In this document: in pieces, positions 6,250-13,958 of the stretch
How positions within the stretch are numbered: position 1 is the stretch's first letter
How the letters are laid out: the number at the start of each line of letters is the position of its first letter
Origin: a virus
Direction: 5' to 3' (one strand)
IMG/VR virus record: IMGVR_UViG_3300031885_000122
Location: 1 to 22,797 of that record
Length of the DNA: 22,797 bases
Notes under the pieces: generated by a model
What the model saw: only the letters and a program-made list of their open reading frames with translations
Databases searched by the model: none
What the model was told of the DNA's origin: nothing
Position numbers and translations under genes: made by a program

Positions 6250-7959
6250 CTACCTCACCGATGCCTGATGCAGGCGTTCGAGAAGGATATCGAAGGAAGC
6301 TGACTTAGAGAACTTTCCGGACTCGTCGCGAGCCCGACCCGGATTGGCGACTGCAGCCTTCCCCTTGGCCTCCTTCGGGGGTGAAGCCTGTGCCTTTTCC
6401 ATCTGTGCCCTGGTCTGACCCTTTGCGTACCCCATTGGAGCAGCCGACATGATCTTAGGATCGTGGCCCAGCCACTTCTCAGCGTACGGCATCGCAAACT
6501 GGGGCGCGCTCATGGCCAGCATCCACGGGACCATGCCTTCCACGCCCATTGCGTTCAGGAGCAGGGCCGGGGCGATTCCCATTCCGGTCTGGACGGCGAA
6601 CCGCTTCCAGTCCGGCATCTCGGTGATGTTCTGCTTCTGTTTCCAGGCCTCGAATCCTTTGCCACCCATCTGCGCTTCCTGGAAGCGTTGCATCTGCTCC
6701 TGGGTGAACTCTCCGGTTGTTCCGGCCGCTCCCGCTCCGGCCGCTCCGGCCGCTCCGCCTTTTCCACCCTTCTTCTTAGCGGCAGCGTCGACCGGAGTCT
6801 CAGGTTTGGCTGACGGCTTGAACTCCGTAGGAGTGGTGGCACCAGGAGGCGGAGCCTGCGTTCCGGCCTTGCCTCCCATCCGGATGTCTTCCATCAGGCG
6901 CTTCGGAGGTGCCTTCCCTCCGCCGGGCACGTTGACCTCGGATCCCATCATCCGGGTCATCTTCTGCTGCGAAGTCTCAGCGGCCGGCGCAGGAGTGGAT
7001 GACGGAGCCGGAGTCGGTGTCGGGGACGGAGCAGGCTTCGGAGCCGTCGCGCCATATCCCTTGTTGAAGGGATCGACCATCGGCATCGCCGTGGGGCCCG
7101 GCGTTCCGGTCGGAGTCACTCCTTTTCCGGCAGGAACCGGTGCCGGTGCACTGTATCCCTTGCCGAAGGGGTCGGCCATGGGCATCGCGGTAGGACCTGG
7201 TGTTCCGGTCGGCGTCGCGCCTTTTCCGGGAAGAGCCGGAGAGGGCTTACCTCCCGGAGGTCCCGCCGAGGGAGCCACGGTCTTTCCCCCTCGGGAATCC
7301 GGAACCATGTCCGGAGGCTTTGCAGGAGCGGAAGGAGTCGGAGATGGTCTCGGAGGTCCACCGACTCTGGGATCGATGGGGAGCGCCGTCTTAGGCGACG
7401 GCGCCATCATCCTGGTCTTTGCTACCGGCAACGCTTGCGGCGTAGGTTCGGGAGCTGGTGCTGGTACCGGTGCGCGGGCCTTGAGAGGACTTGATTTTGC
7501 GGCCGGAGCCGGCGTCGGAGCCGCGGGATCGTATCCCTTGGGAAAGGAGACTTCTCCCTTCGCTTCGCCCTTCAAGGCCCCCTTCGCGCGCATCGTGGCC
7601 ACGTTCTTCCGCATGATCTCCGTCTTGGTCGGATCGACTTTGACGTCGGTGACGGGATCGGGAACCTTCCTGGCCGCCATCGCTCCCGGCTTGGTCTTGA
7701 ACTTCGGCCTGGCGGCGGCGAACTTGAGCAGGCAGAGATCGATCGCTCCGAGGTACTCCCCTGCGAACTGGTCGATGAGACGATCTACGGCCGATTTGTC
7801 CATCTCTTGTCTCAGTACCGACTCCTGGTACTTCCTCTTCGACCGGCCGAGTTCCTTCGACAGGATTCCGCTCCCGGCTCCGGGCTCCCTCAAGGTCGAC
7901 CGCTCGGACTCGGTGGGGAACATGGACATCACTGGACCGCGATGATAGGTGACGTCCAC
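6250..7959 (-). CDS. Pro/Ala-rich repeat protein with a C-terminal hydrophobic region (569 aa)
   Basis: I do not recognise a family. The order is: a helical, charged N-terminus (residues 15-95); a long Pro/Ala/Gly/Thr region (about 145-390) that is probably disordered; a Gly/Ala tract (399-415); a helical part; a hydrophobic Met/Ala/Pro region (456-492); and a basic tail. Inside the Pro-rich region two adjacent 33-residue units (245-277 and 278-310) are identical at 27 positions by my count. A short piece near 141-153 (KGYDPAAPTPAPA) resembles their end. The start is a GTG at 7959, directly after the previous stop, with GAGGTAGGA in front; an ATG ten codons later is the alternative. The stop abuts the ATG of the protease gene. 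A flexible linker or internal head protein is plausible, but this is inference. Confidence 0.78.
   Translation of the reverse strand: MDVTYHRGPVMSMFPTESERSTLREPGAGSGILSKELGRSKRKYQESVLRQEMDKSAVDRLIDQFAGEYLGAIDLCLLKFAAARPKFKTKPGAMAARKVPDPVTDVKVDPTKTEIMRKNVATMRAKGALKGEAKGEVSFPKGYDPAAPTPAPAAKSSPLKARAPVPAPAPEPTPQALPVAKTRMMAPSPKTALPIDPRVGGPPRPSPTPSAPAKPPDMVPDSRGGKTVAPSAGPPGGKPSPALPGKGATPTGTPGPTAMPMADPFGKGYSAPAPVPAGKGVTPTGTPGPTAMPMVDPFNKGYGATAPKPAPSPTPTPAPSSTPAPAAETSQQKMTRMMGSEVNVPGGGKAPPKRLMEDIRMGGKAGTQAPPPGATTPTEFKPSAKPETPVDAAAKKKGGKGGAAGAAGAGAAGTTGEFTQEQMQRFQEAQMGGKGFEAWKQKQNITEMPDWKRFAVQTGMGIAPALLLNAMGVEGMVPWMLAMSAPQFAMPYAEKWLGHDPKIMSAAPMGYAKGQTRAQMEKAQASPPKEAKGKAAVANPGRARDESGKFSKSASFDILLERLHQASVR
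7030..7227 (-). repeat. Two tandem 99-bp in-frame units
   Basis: Two adjacent units (7129-7227 and 7030-7128) encode 33 residues each, with the shared core TPTGTPGPTAMPM followed by [AV]DPF and KGY. Amino-acid identity is 27 of 33 by eye. The DNA is also similar (for example GGCATCGC at 7181 and 7082 on the plus strand), but third positions have drifted. This points to an older duplication that has been kept in frame. Confidence 0.88.
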
Positions 7960-7962
7960 GTC

Positions 7963-8634
7963 CTACCTCTTCCTGCCGGTATTGGGGTCGAACTTGCCTT
8001 CTCCTTTGCTGCCGCCGTAGAGCTTGGCCATCTCCATGAGCGACTGCCCGGACGGGCCGGTCGCGTCGAGTGCCCTCGAGGGGATGTCCTTCTGGATCCC
8101 CACCAGCTCCCTAAGGATCTGCGGGGTCGCGAGGCTCGGACCGGCCTTGTGCCACTGGGACAGGAGGTTGCCTGCGATGAGCGGGTTCTTCGCCACGGAC
8201 GGGGCGAAGTCCACGATGGCCTGGAAGTACATCGGGACGTTCGGGTCCCCCTTGAGTTCCGGATGGTCCCTCATGATCGTCGCCAGGGACTGCTTTACCG
8301 CGCTGCCCTCCTGGAGGTACTTGATCCCGTGGGCGACGAGGGGCGTGGCCGCGATGGCCGTCGCCAGCGGGGCCAGGAGCAGGCCGAGGGTCTGGAGGGA
8401 TCCTGCCGTCTTCTCGTAGAAGGAGAGGAACTCGACGGTCCCGTTCAGGCGATCGAAGGTCTCCTCGTCGATTCCCTTGAACTCGTCGACGAAGAATCGG
8501 ATGAGGTCCTGCTCCTTGCAGCCGTCGGACGCGATCTTGATCAGCCGGGCGGCGACCCGGCCGAGATCCTCCTGCTCTTCCTGCGTGAATTCCAGGTCGC
8601 CGTAGAGCGCGGCGTACTTCTTCATGAGGGGCAT
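7963..8634 (-). CDS. Small helical protein with a central hydrophobic segment, unknown function (223 aa)
   Basis: I do not recognise a family. Residues 15-75 look helical and acidic. Residues 80-103 form one long hydrophobic segment (LQTLGLLLAPLATAIAATPLV), long enough to cross a membrane once. The rest is mixed, ending in a basic tail (GEGKFDPNTGRKR). I chose the first ATG (8634) because GAGG stands about 9 bases before it. The next ATG, three codons later, has no such site. It lies between two other genes with single hydrophobic segments and is 16 bases from the previous stop. Being in the head module suggests a virion role. A holin is unlikely, because a single protein this size in the head cluster would be atypical, but it cannot be excluded. 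Confidence 0.75.
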   Translation of the reverse strand: MPLMKKYAALYGDLEFTQEEQEDLGRVAARLIKIASDGCKEQDLIRFFVDEFKGIDEETFDRLNGTVEFLSFYEKTAGSLQTLGLLLAPLATAIAATPLVAHGIKYLQEGSAVKQSLATIMRDHPELKGDPNVPMYFQAIVDFAPSVAKNPLIAGNLLSQWHKAGPSLATPQILRELVGIQKDIPSRALDATGPSGQSLMEMAKLYGGSKGEGKFDPNTGRKR

Positions 8635-8650
8635 AACAACCTCGTCAGCC

Positions 8651-9754
8651 TCAGTTGATCATCTCTTGAAGCCGCTCGGCCTCGTTGTAGGGCTGGTTCT
8701 TCTTGTGCTTGAGTTCCCTTCCGATGTGTCCGGCCGTGCCCACTGCTGCGGCGCCGAGACCGAGCGTCGCGGCGGGAATTCCGATCGTGAGGGCGGAAGG
8801 GATCGACGCATCCTTGGCGAAGTTCTCGATGAACTCGAGGAATCCATCGAGACCCGCCTCGGCTTGCTTGCGGAAGTTGTCCAGCGTGTCGAGCAGCTCC
8901 CGGCTGAAGTCCTCCGGGGTCTTGAGGGACTCCATCCTGTCGACGACGGCGTTCCCGAACGTGTCCATCAGGCGGAGGCGCTTGGAGGCCCGGTCCTCGT
9001 CGCTGATCTTGTTCTTGATCGTGTCGAGGTAGATGGCCAGCACGTGCCCGCCGTTGACGATGTCCAGGGTGCTGTCGGGCATCTCGAGGTTGTCGTTGAT
9101 GAGGGACTTGTCCACGGGGGCGCCCAGCTTCATCATGTCCTGCCGGATGCCTTCGAAGACTTCCTTCCAGATCGGTGCCCATTCCGGGTCGCGGCCGCAC
9201 GCGAACTTGAACAGGTCGGAGAGCTTCCCCTCGTTCAGGATGATGTGCTCCTTGGCGAGGTTGGCGACCTTGTGCATCTCCCCCTCGAGTTCCCCGCGGA
9301 GGCCCATGATCTGGCTGTTCAGTTCGTCCCGGTACCGGATCACGCGTGACGCCAGCTTCTTCATGAGGAGATCGGCGTTCCTTTGGCGGCACCCGTCTCC
9401 TTCGGGGTCCGTGATCGCCAGTTCGGCCGTCTTCACGAAGGCCGGCCTGACCGCATCGAGAACCTCGAAGACCGATGCGTGCTTGGCCAGAGGCGCGGAG
9501 GAGACGCGGATCTGCTGGATGACCGCGTCGGCGTCGGCGAGGTCGATGGTGAAGTTCTTGTCCTCCGACCGCTTGAGCATGGCGAGGTTCGCGTCGTGGT
9601 TGGCGATCTCGGCAACCCTGCGGATCTGCATCGGGTTGAGTTCGTTCGCCTCGGCGGCCTTTCGGAGGGACTCGTTCAGACTGACCCCGCTGGAAAGGAA
9701 GTTGTCGCTCACTTCCTTGGCGAGAGTCATCAGTTTCATGGGATTGACGTCCAT
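8651..9754 (-). CDS. Helical protein with one C-terminal hydrophobic segment, unknown function (367 aa)
   Basis: I do not recognise a family. The first 310 residues look almost wholly helical and contain few prolines. A single hydrophobic Gly/Ala-rich segment (residues 318-343, ending GLGAAAVGTAGHIG) could cross a membrane or pack as a helix hairpin. A basic, Lys-rich patch (348-353) and an Asn/Glu tail follow it. The ATG is preceded by an ideal AGGAGG site, and 47 bases separate it from the terminase stop. In many phages the portal gene sits here, but this protein is short, helical and shows none of the portal features I know. An internal or injected virion protein is one possibility; that is inference from position and the hydrophobic segment. 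Confidence 0.75.
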   Translation of the reverse strand: MDVNPMKLMTLAKEVSDNFLSSGVSLNESLRKAAEANELNPMQIRRVAEIANHDANLAMLKRSEDKNFTIDLADADAVIQQIRVSSAPLAKHASVFEVLDAVRPAFVKTAELAITDPEGDGCRQRNADLLMKKLASRVIRYRDELNSQIMGLRGELEGEMHKVANLAKEHIILNEGKLSDLFKFACGRDPEWAPIWKEVFEGIRQDMMKLGAPVDKSLINDNLEMPDSTLDIVNGGHVLAIYLDTIKNKISDEDRASKRLRLMDTFGNAVVDRMESLKTPEDFSRELLDTLDNFRKQAEAGLDGFLEFIENFAKDASIPSALTIGIPAATLGLGAAAVGTAGHIGRELKHKKNQPYNEAERLQEMIN

Positions 9755-9801
9755 GCCTAACCTCCTGAGTTCAAGTAAGGATACCCGCCGGTAGACTCAA
9801 A

Positions 9802-12800
9802 TCAAATCGAGGGCAGCGAGGTGGACACGAGCCGCCCCTTCCTCTGAAGAGCCGCATGGTAGCAGTATAGCACGGCGTGGAAGGCGTCGTCCGGAAGCGT
9901 GTGGTCGTACTTTATCCGGTTCGTCGTGTGGCTGTACTCCACATAGATCGAGGTGAAGTCGTCGATGAACCTCTTCATCTCGTCCTGCCGGAAGAAAGTG
10001 ATGATCCCCCGCTTGATGCCGTCGATCGTCTTCTCGATCGCCGTGTTCCTGTCGATCATGTACCGGAAGGCCTGCTGATGGAAGGTGTACGGACTATGGG
10101 AGGCGACGTACTCGGCCTCGAGGAGGAGCGGGTAGTCCCCGAGCCTCGACCACCCGTGATCGGCGACCAGGCGCGCGTTCGTATGGACTCCGAACCCGTA
10201 GTCGGACATGATCCATTGGACGCCGTGCTCCCGGATGATCTGGTTGATGATCTCCGGTTGCCGGGCCAGGTTTGCCAGTTCACCGACGAACCTGATGATC
10301 TTCACGATCCGGAACCGACCGTCTGGGAAGTAGGCCCCCATGGCGACCACAGTGAAGGACGGCCCGACGCCCTTCTTGGTCCTGCGCTCGCCCATCTCGC
10401 TCATGCCCGTGGGGGAGTACCCTCCGGTCCCGTGGTCGACGCCGGCGCAAAGGAAGATGTCCTGCGTTCCGAGTTTACGTCCCTCTTCCGGGGTGACCGG
10501 GTCTCGCTCCTCGCAACGCTTGAAGACGTCCGCCTCCGTGAGGACCAGCTCCCCTTCGTCGTATGGAAGGCCGAGAACTTCGTTGAAGAAGACCTTCCGA
10601 GGGATGTTCGGGTCTTCCATCTTGGCGAGGATCTTGGCATGCGTGGTGAACGGAACCATGAGTTGCGGGATCCGGATGCCCCACCAAGAGTCCAGCATCG
10701 ACGGACGAAGAGGATGCCACTTCCCATTCCTCATGTCGATCGGGCCGCCGCACTTCGTGCAGATGTAACCTTTCTTCCCGATGACCTTGTCGTCGAGGTA
10801 GTTCTCGTGACCGGACCCGCACTTCACGAGCCACTCGAACTGGCAGGTCTCCTTGTAGCGCCGGTTCAGGGTGTTGCTCGTCGTCTTGGGAGTCCCGGCA
10901 TAGGTCCGGAAGGTTTTATCCGGCTCGCCCTGGAAGTGGGACATCGACTCTTCGAGGATCGGGATGTTGTCGGAGATGATGTCCTGGATCTCGTCGATGA
11001 GCAGGTGGTTGGCCGTGATCCCGCGGGACGGGTCGGCCGAGTAGTAGCAGGACCGGAAGTTGATCAGGCTCCCGTTCGCAAATTCCCTGGACCCGACCTG
11101 CCACACGTTGGCCCTGGACCGGAAGCCCTGGGTGACCACCTCCGAGTCCTCGCACATGGGCCGGAAACGCTGCTGGCTGAACAGGGCGACCTGGTCGTGC
11201 CTGGGCTCGATGGCCAGGGTAAAAAATGTGGGATAGATGATGCTCAGGGTGATGGCCTTGGAGGCCAGGGAGGAGCTGTTATGGGTCACGAGACCTTCAG
11301 CGACGAAGTTGTGAGTGCCCTCGACCTCGAAGTCGATGCACTCCTGAACCCCTACCGGAGTGATCTCCGTGATCTCGTCCCAGAAGAGATCCGAGTAGAC
11401 GTGACGTTCCAGGATGTCGACGAGCCGTTGATCGTACCGTTTGTCCGATCGGAAGAACGCTAAGTACAACTCAAGCCGATCCTTCGTAGGAGGATACTTC
11501 AGGGTTACCTTGAGACCGCGTGAGTACGGGCTACGTTTGTCGGCCCTTCCCATCCGGATTCTTCCGTCGCGGGAGGATAGGATGCCCTTGATCAGCGAGT
11601 TAATTTCTTTCGGGAACGTGTCTCTGTTGTTGTTCGACAAAGTCGACGGAGGCTTGATACCCTCACTCTTTCCGAGAGCCCCGATCTTCTCCAGGAAGCA
11701 CCGGATCCCTTCCTGGGTCTCGATTCGGAGTATGTACGCAAACCGGCGCTCCCCTCGACGTTTGAAGATGTTGGGCCAGTTCTCACGGAGCTTGGAGGGG
11801 ATCCCAAATTTCCAAAGAATGGCTTGAACATCCTTGGCCAGGCGAAGGGAGATGGAGCAGTACTCGATCGAGTACTTCGATTGACCGTTCCTCTTGACGT
11901 GTCCATCCGTGGACCAAAGACGGTTCAGGAAGAGGGACGTCTGGCGCCGGTCGAGATCGAAGACCCAGTCCGGGATGAACTTCGTCGCTGACCGTGTGTC
12001 GTGAAGGCCGTCTTGTTTCATCCAGTCCCGGAGGGGTCCGGCCTGTCTCAGATGTATACCGAGTGCAGGTGTTTTCTTCTTCTTCTGATGAATCCTGTAT
12101 GACCCGCCAATGGAATGGATATCAGCCAGGAACTCATTCAACTTTGGACCGGGAACGGACGTGAAAGAGTACTGGGCGTCCCCGATGTGACCGTCGCCGA
12201 TCATGTAAGCGGTGAGCCGGATCCTTTCATCAGGCATCGGAATCCGGTTGAAGGATCCGCATTGACGGACAGCAGCAAGTCGGTCACCGACCTTCAACTC
12301 TCCGCCAGGAACCCACCGGCTCCACAGTCTCATCGGATGCGTGGTGGCAATGATGACTTCATGGCCCTGGCGAGTCTTCACCTTGAGGCAGGGTTTCGAA
12401 TACCGACGGGAGACCCAGGTCACTTTCCCGGAGGTCATGCTGGCGCCATCGTTGGACATCGTCGCGAGATCATCACCGACACGGACCGTCCCGGCTTCGA
12501 TGAGACGGCCGTTCTCCAGGCTCACAAAAGCATTTACCTGGACAGTTTTTTCGACCTGGCGGCCGGCCATGATGAGAATGTTCCTGGAGCCTACCGGGTA
12601 CTTCTTCCTGACGTCATAGACGGCACGGAGGTATTGTCGATTGGAGAGGTCGAGCTTCTTCCTGTTGATGACGATCATCTCTTCCGCGTAACTGGAGATC
12701 CATCGCTTGCGAACGGAATCAAGGATCTTCTCGGAGTCATACTCCATTTCCTCGGCCGCTTCGGAGATCGTCGAGGGCCTCGGCTCGAAGGACAAGGTCC

Positions 12801-12855
12801 TTCCCTCGGTCAACGCCGCTGCTACCCGATCGACGACGATCTCGTCGATGTTCAT
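9802..12855 (-). CDS. terL: Large terminase subunit (TerL), interrupted by an intein; 1017 aa precursor, 594 aa if spliced
   Basis: This is the packaging motor: an ATPase that drives DNA into the prohead, plus a nuclease that cuts the concatemer. The precursor reads GRQVEK at residues 98-103, just before the intein (residues 104-526), and SSSLASKAI just after it. Joined, these give a Walker A loop of the GRQVEK-S type, with Glu where most P-loops have Gly. Walker B is HLLIDEIQ (D621, E622). The coupling motif is YAGTPKTTSN (652-661). A zinc-ribbon-like set (C679, H683, C699, C702) follows, as in lambda gpA-like terminases. The RNase H-like nuclease has D807 (GVDHG), D885 (SDYGFG) and D989/D990 (DDAFHA). 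The spliced length of 594 residues is normal for the family. The ATG overlaps the previous stop codon (ATGA) and has AAGGA in front. No frameshift is seen. Confidence 0.93.
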   Translation of the reverse strand: MNIDEIVVDRVAAALTEGRTLSFEPRPSTISEAAEEMEYDSEKILDSVRKRWISSYAEEMIVINRKKLDLSNRQYLRAVYDVRKKYPVGSRNILIMAGRQVEKTVQVNAFVSLENGRLIEAGTVRVGDDLATMSNDGASMTSGKVTWVSRRYSKPCLKVKTRQGHEVIIATTHPMRLWSRWVPGGELKVGDRLAAVRQCGSFNRIPMPDERIRLTAYMIGDGHIGDAQYSFTSVPGPKLNEFLADIHSIGGSYRIHQKKKKTPALGIHLRQAGPLRDWMKQDGLHDTRSATKFIPDWVFDLDRRQTSLFLNRLWSTDGHVKRNGQSKYSIEYCSISLRLAKDVQAILWKFGIPSKLRENWPNIFKRRGERRFAYILRIETQEGIRCFLEKIGALGKSEGIKPPSTLSNNNRDTFPKEINSLIKGILSSRDGRIRMGRADKRSPYSRGLKVTLKYPPTKDRLELYLAFFRSDKRYDQRLVDILERHVYSDLFWDEITEITPVGVQECIDFEVEGTHNFVAEGLVTHNSSSLASKAITLSIIYPTFFTLAIEPRHDQVALFSQQRFRPMCEDSEVVTQGFRSRANVWQVGSREFANGSLINFRSCYYSADPSRGITANHLLIDEIQDIISDNIPILEESMSHFQGEPDKTFRTYAGTPKTTSNTLNRRYKETCQFEWLVKCGSGHENYLDDKVIGKKGYICTKCGGPIDMRNGKWHPLRPSMLDSWWGIRIPQLMVPFTTHAKILAKMEDPNIPRKVFFNEVLGLPYDEGELVLTEADVFKRCEERDPVTPEEGRKLGTQDIFLCAGVDHGTGGYSPTGMSEMGERRTKKGVGPSFTVVAMGAYFPDGRFRIVKIIRFVGELANLARQPEIINQIIREHGVQWIMSDYGFGVHTNARLVADHGWSRLGDYPLLLEAEYVASHSPYTFHQQAFRYMIDRNTAIEKTIDGIKRGIITFFRQDEMKRFIDDFTSIYVEYSHTTNRIKYDHTLPDDAFHAVLYCYHAALQRKGRLVSTSLPSI
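11278..12546 (-). mobile_element. Intein with LAGLIDADG (DOD) homing endonuclease inside TerL
   Basis: This 423-residue in-frame insertion splits the Walker A loop of the terminase. The C-terminal splice blocks are canonical: block F is VQECIDFEVEGTHNF (503-517), and block G ends VTHN (523-526) before extein Ser527. Block A fits the standard spacing only if the first intein residue is Thr104, where inteins normally have Cys or Ser. Block B keeps its His (H173), but the residue three before it is Ala, not the usual Thr. Two endonuclease motifs are seen: LTAYMIGDGHI (D221) and LFLNRLWSTDGHV (D317), both with the expected Asp, so the DNA-cutting domain may be intact. Three 60-base lines I counted within it are 50, 45 and 57% G+C (11461, 11581, 11641), against 63% in the downstream extein (10441). 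This suggests later arrival. A Val105 start would leave KTSSSLA after splicing, which fits P-loops less well. Confidence 0.88.
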
Positions 12856-13958
12856 GGCTTGTCCTTGACCTTGGACTTGTCTTCGATCAGCGGAGGACTT
12901 TCGGGAGGCGGGATGTCGAGATCGATGTCATCCTCGATCGGATCGACGACGAACTTCTCGAACATCTTGGCGACTGCCGAGCTGGCGGTCCCTCCAAGCG
13001 TGTCGAGCCGGTCGCTGGCCTTGAAGAAGATGTCGAGATGAGCCCTCATGGCCTGAAGACCAAGATCCGTCGTGTTCCATTGCTTGTTGGCAAGGTAGGC
13101 AACCTGGGCGTCCTTCTTGATGACCTCGAGGACTGCGCGCGTATCCGCTGCGGAATCGATCCCCTGTCTGGCGCCGTACTCCGAGAGTGACTGCTTCCTG
13201 GCCATGAACCGCATCCTACGCTCGTCCGGTGGGAGGAGGAGGCTGTATGCGTCAAGGTCGGCTTTCGGAAGCTCGTGGATCGAATAGAACAGGGTCCGGT
13301 AGGCGATGATCGCCTCGACGGGAATCATGTCCTTCAGATGGAGGACCTTCCCGTAGAGCCCGGCGATCTCGTCGGACGTCGCGTTGGTAGATAAGAATGG
13401 TTCAACCATCTCCCTGGACTTGATGATGTACGTCAACTGACTTATCAACTCGGGATGGTCGTAGTACGTCTCGATCCCGAGAAGCTTGAGAAGGACCCTG
13501 AATTTTGACTTCAGGCCGGGCTTCCTCGGTTCGTTGCCGGAGACGACGGCCTTCTCGAATTCGTCGGGAAGATGCTGGATGAAGAGGGAGTAGTACCGAT
13601 TGATCTCGGCCCTTCGAAACTTCATCGTGAGCGGGACAAGGCCGATCTGAATCAGTTCCTCGAGGACCTCCGATGCCGGCGTATTCAGGAATCGGAGGGT
13701 GAGGAACCTGTGAAACGGCATCGTGATGCCAATGCTTCGGTGCTTACTGCCGAAGCTGAAGATGTCGTTTCGGGCCGCACGGAACACGAAGTCATTGTGT
13801 TCCGAAGCCTCGATGAACTCTCTCCCGCCGCCATACGTGACGTCGCCCTTCAAGAAGCCTGACTTCTTGAGGGTCTCGTACGTCTGAAACGCGATTCCGT
13901 ATTTTGTCAGAACCTGGCTTCGAGATAGGCGGTCGGGGTCACTCCGGTTGTGCCCCAT
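12852..13958 (-). CDS. Winged-helix protein next to the large terminase; possible small terminase (368 aa)
   Basis: Residues 12-50 read as a helix-turn-helix with a wing: SRSQVLTKYGIAFQTYETLKK, a turn with SGFLKGD, then GGGREFI. This resembles the MerR-like DNA-binding domain of lambda gpNu1, the small terminase subunit. The remainder is mostly helical, with a basic middle (FRRAEINRYYSLF; KPGLKSKFRVLLKLLG). It ends in an acidic, Pro-rich and then Lys-rich tail. It starts at an ATG preceded by AGGAG, overlaps the gene before it by 20 bases, and shares an ATGA overlap with the large terminase that follows. Small terminases bind the packaging start site and are usually encoded directly before the large subunit, which fits. 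At 368 residues it is longer than the common 150-200, so another DNA-binding or virion role is possible. Confidence 0.4.
   Translation of the reverse strand: MGHNRSDPDRLSRSQVLTKYGIAFQTYETLKKSGFLKGDVTYGGGREFIEASEHNDFVFRAARNDIFSFGSKHRSIGITMPFHRFLTLRFLNTPASEVLEELIQIGLVPLTMKFRRAEINRYYSLFIQHLPDEFEKAVVSGNEPRKPGLKSKFRVLLKLLGIETYYDHPELISQLTYIIKSREMVEPFLSTNATSDEIAGLYGKVLHLKDMIPVEAIIAYRTLFYSIHELPKADLDAYSLLLPPDERRMRFMARKQSLSEYGARQGIDSAADTRAVLEVIKKDAQVAYLANKQWNTTDLGLQAMRAHLDIFFKASDRLDTLGGTASSAVAKMFEKFVVDPIEDDIDLDIPPPESPPLIEDKSKVKDKP

Noticed and set aside
6449-7945. Plus-strand 498-codon open frame opposite the Pro-rich gene
   Set aside because: Its Gly/Pro/Ala-rich product is explained by the complementary codons of the real gene. 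The minus-strand gene has proper spacing and a ribosome site.
11278-12546. Class 3 intein
   Set aside because: That class needs Cys at block F position 4 and Trp in block B after the His. Here Asp508 occupies block F position 4, and Met stands where the Trp would be.
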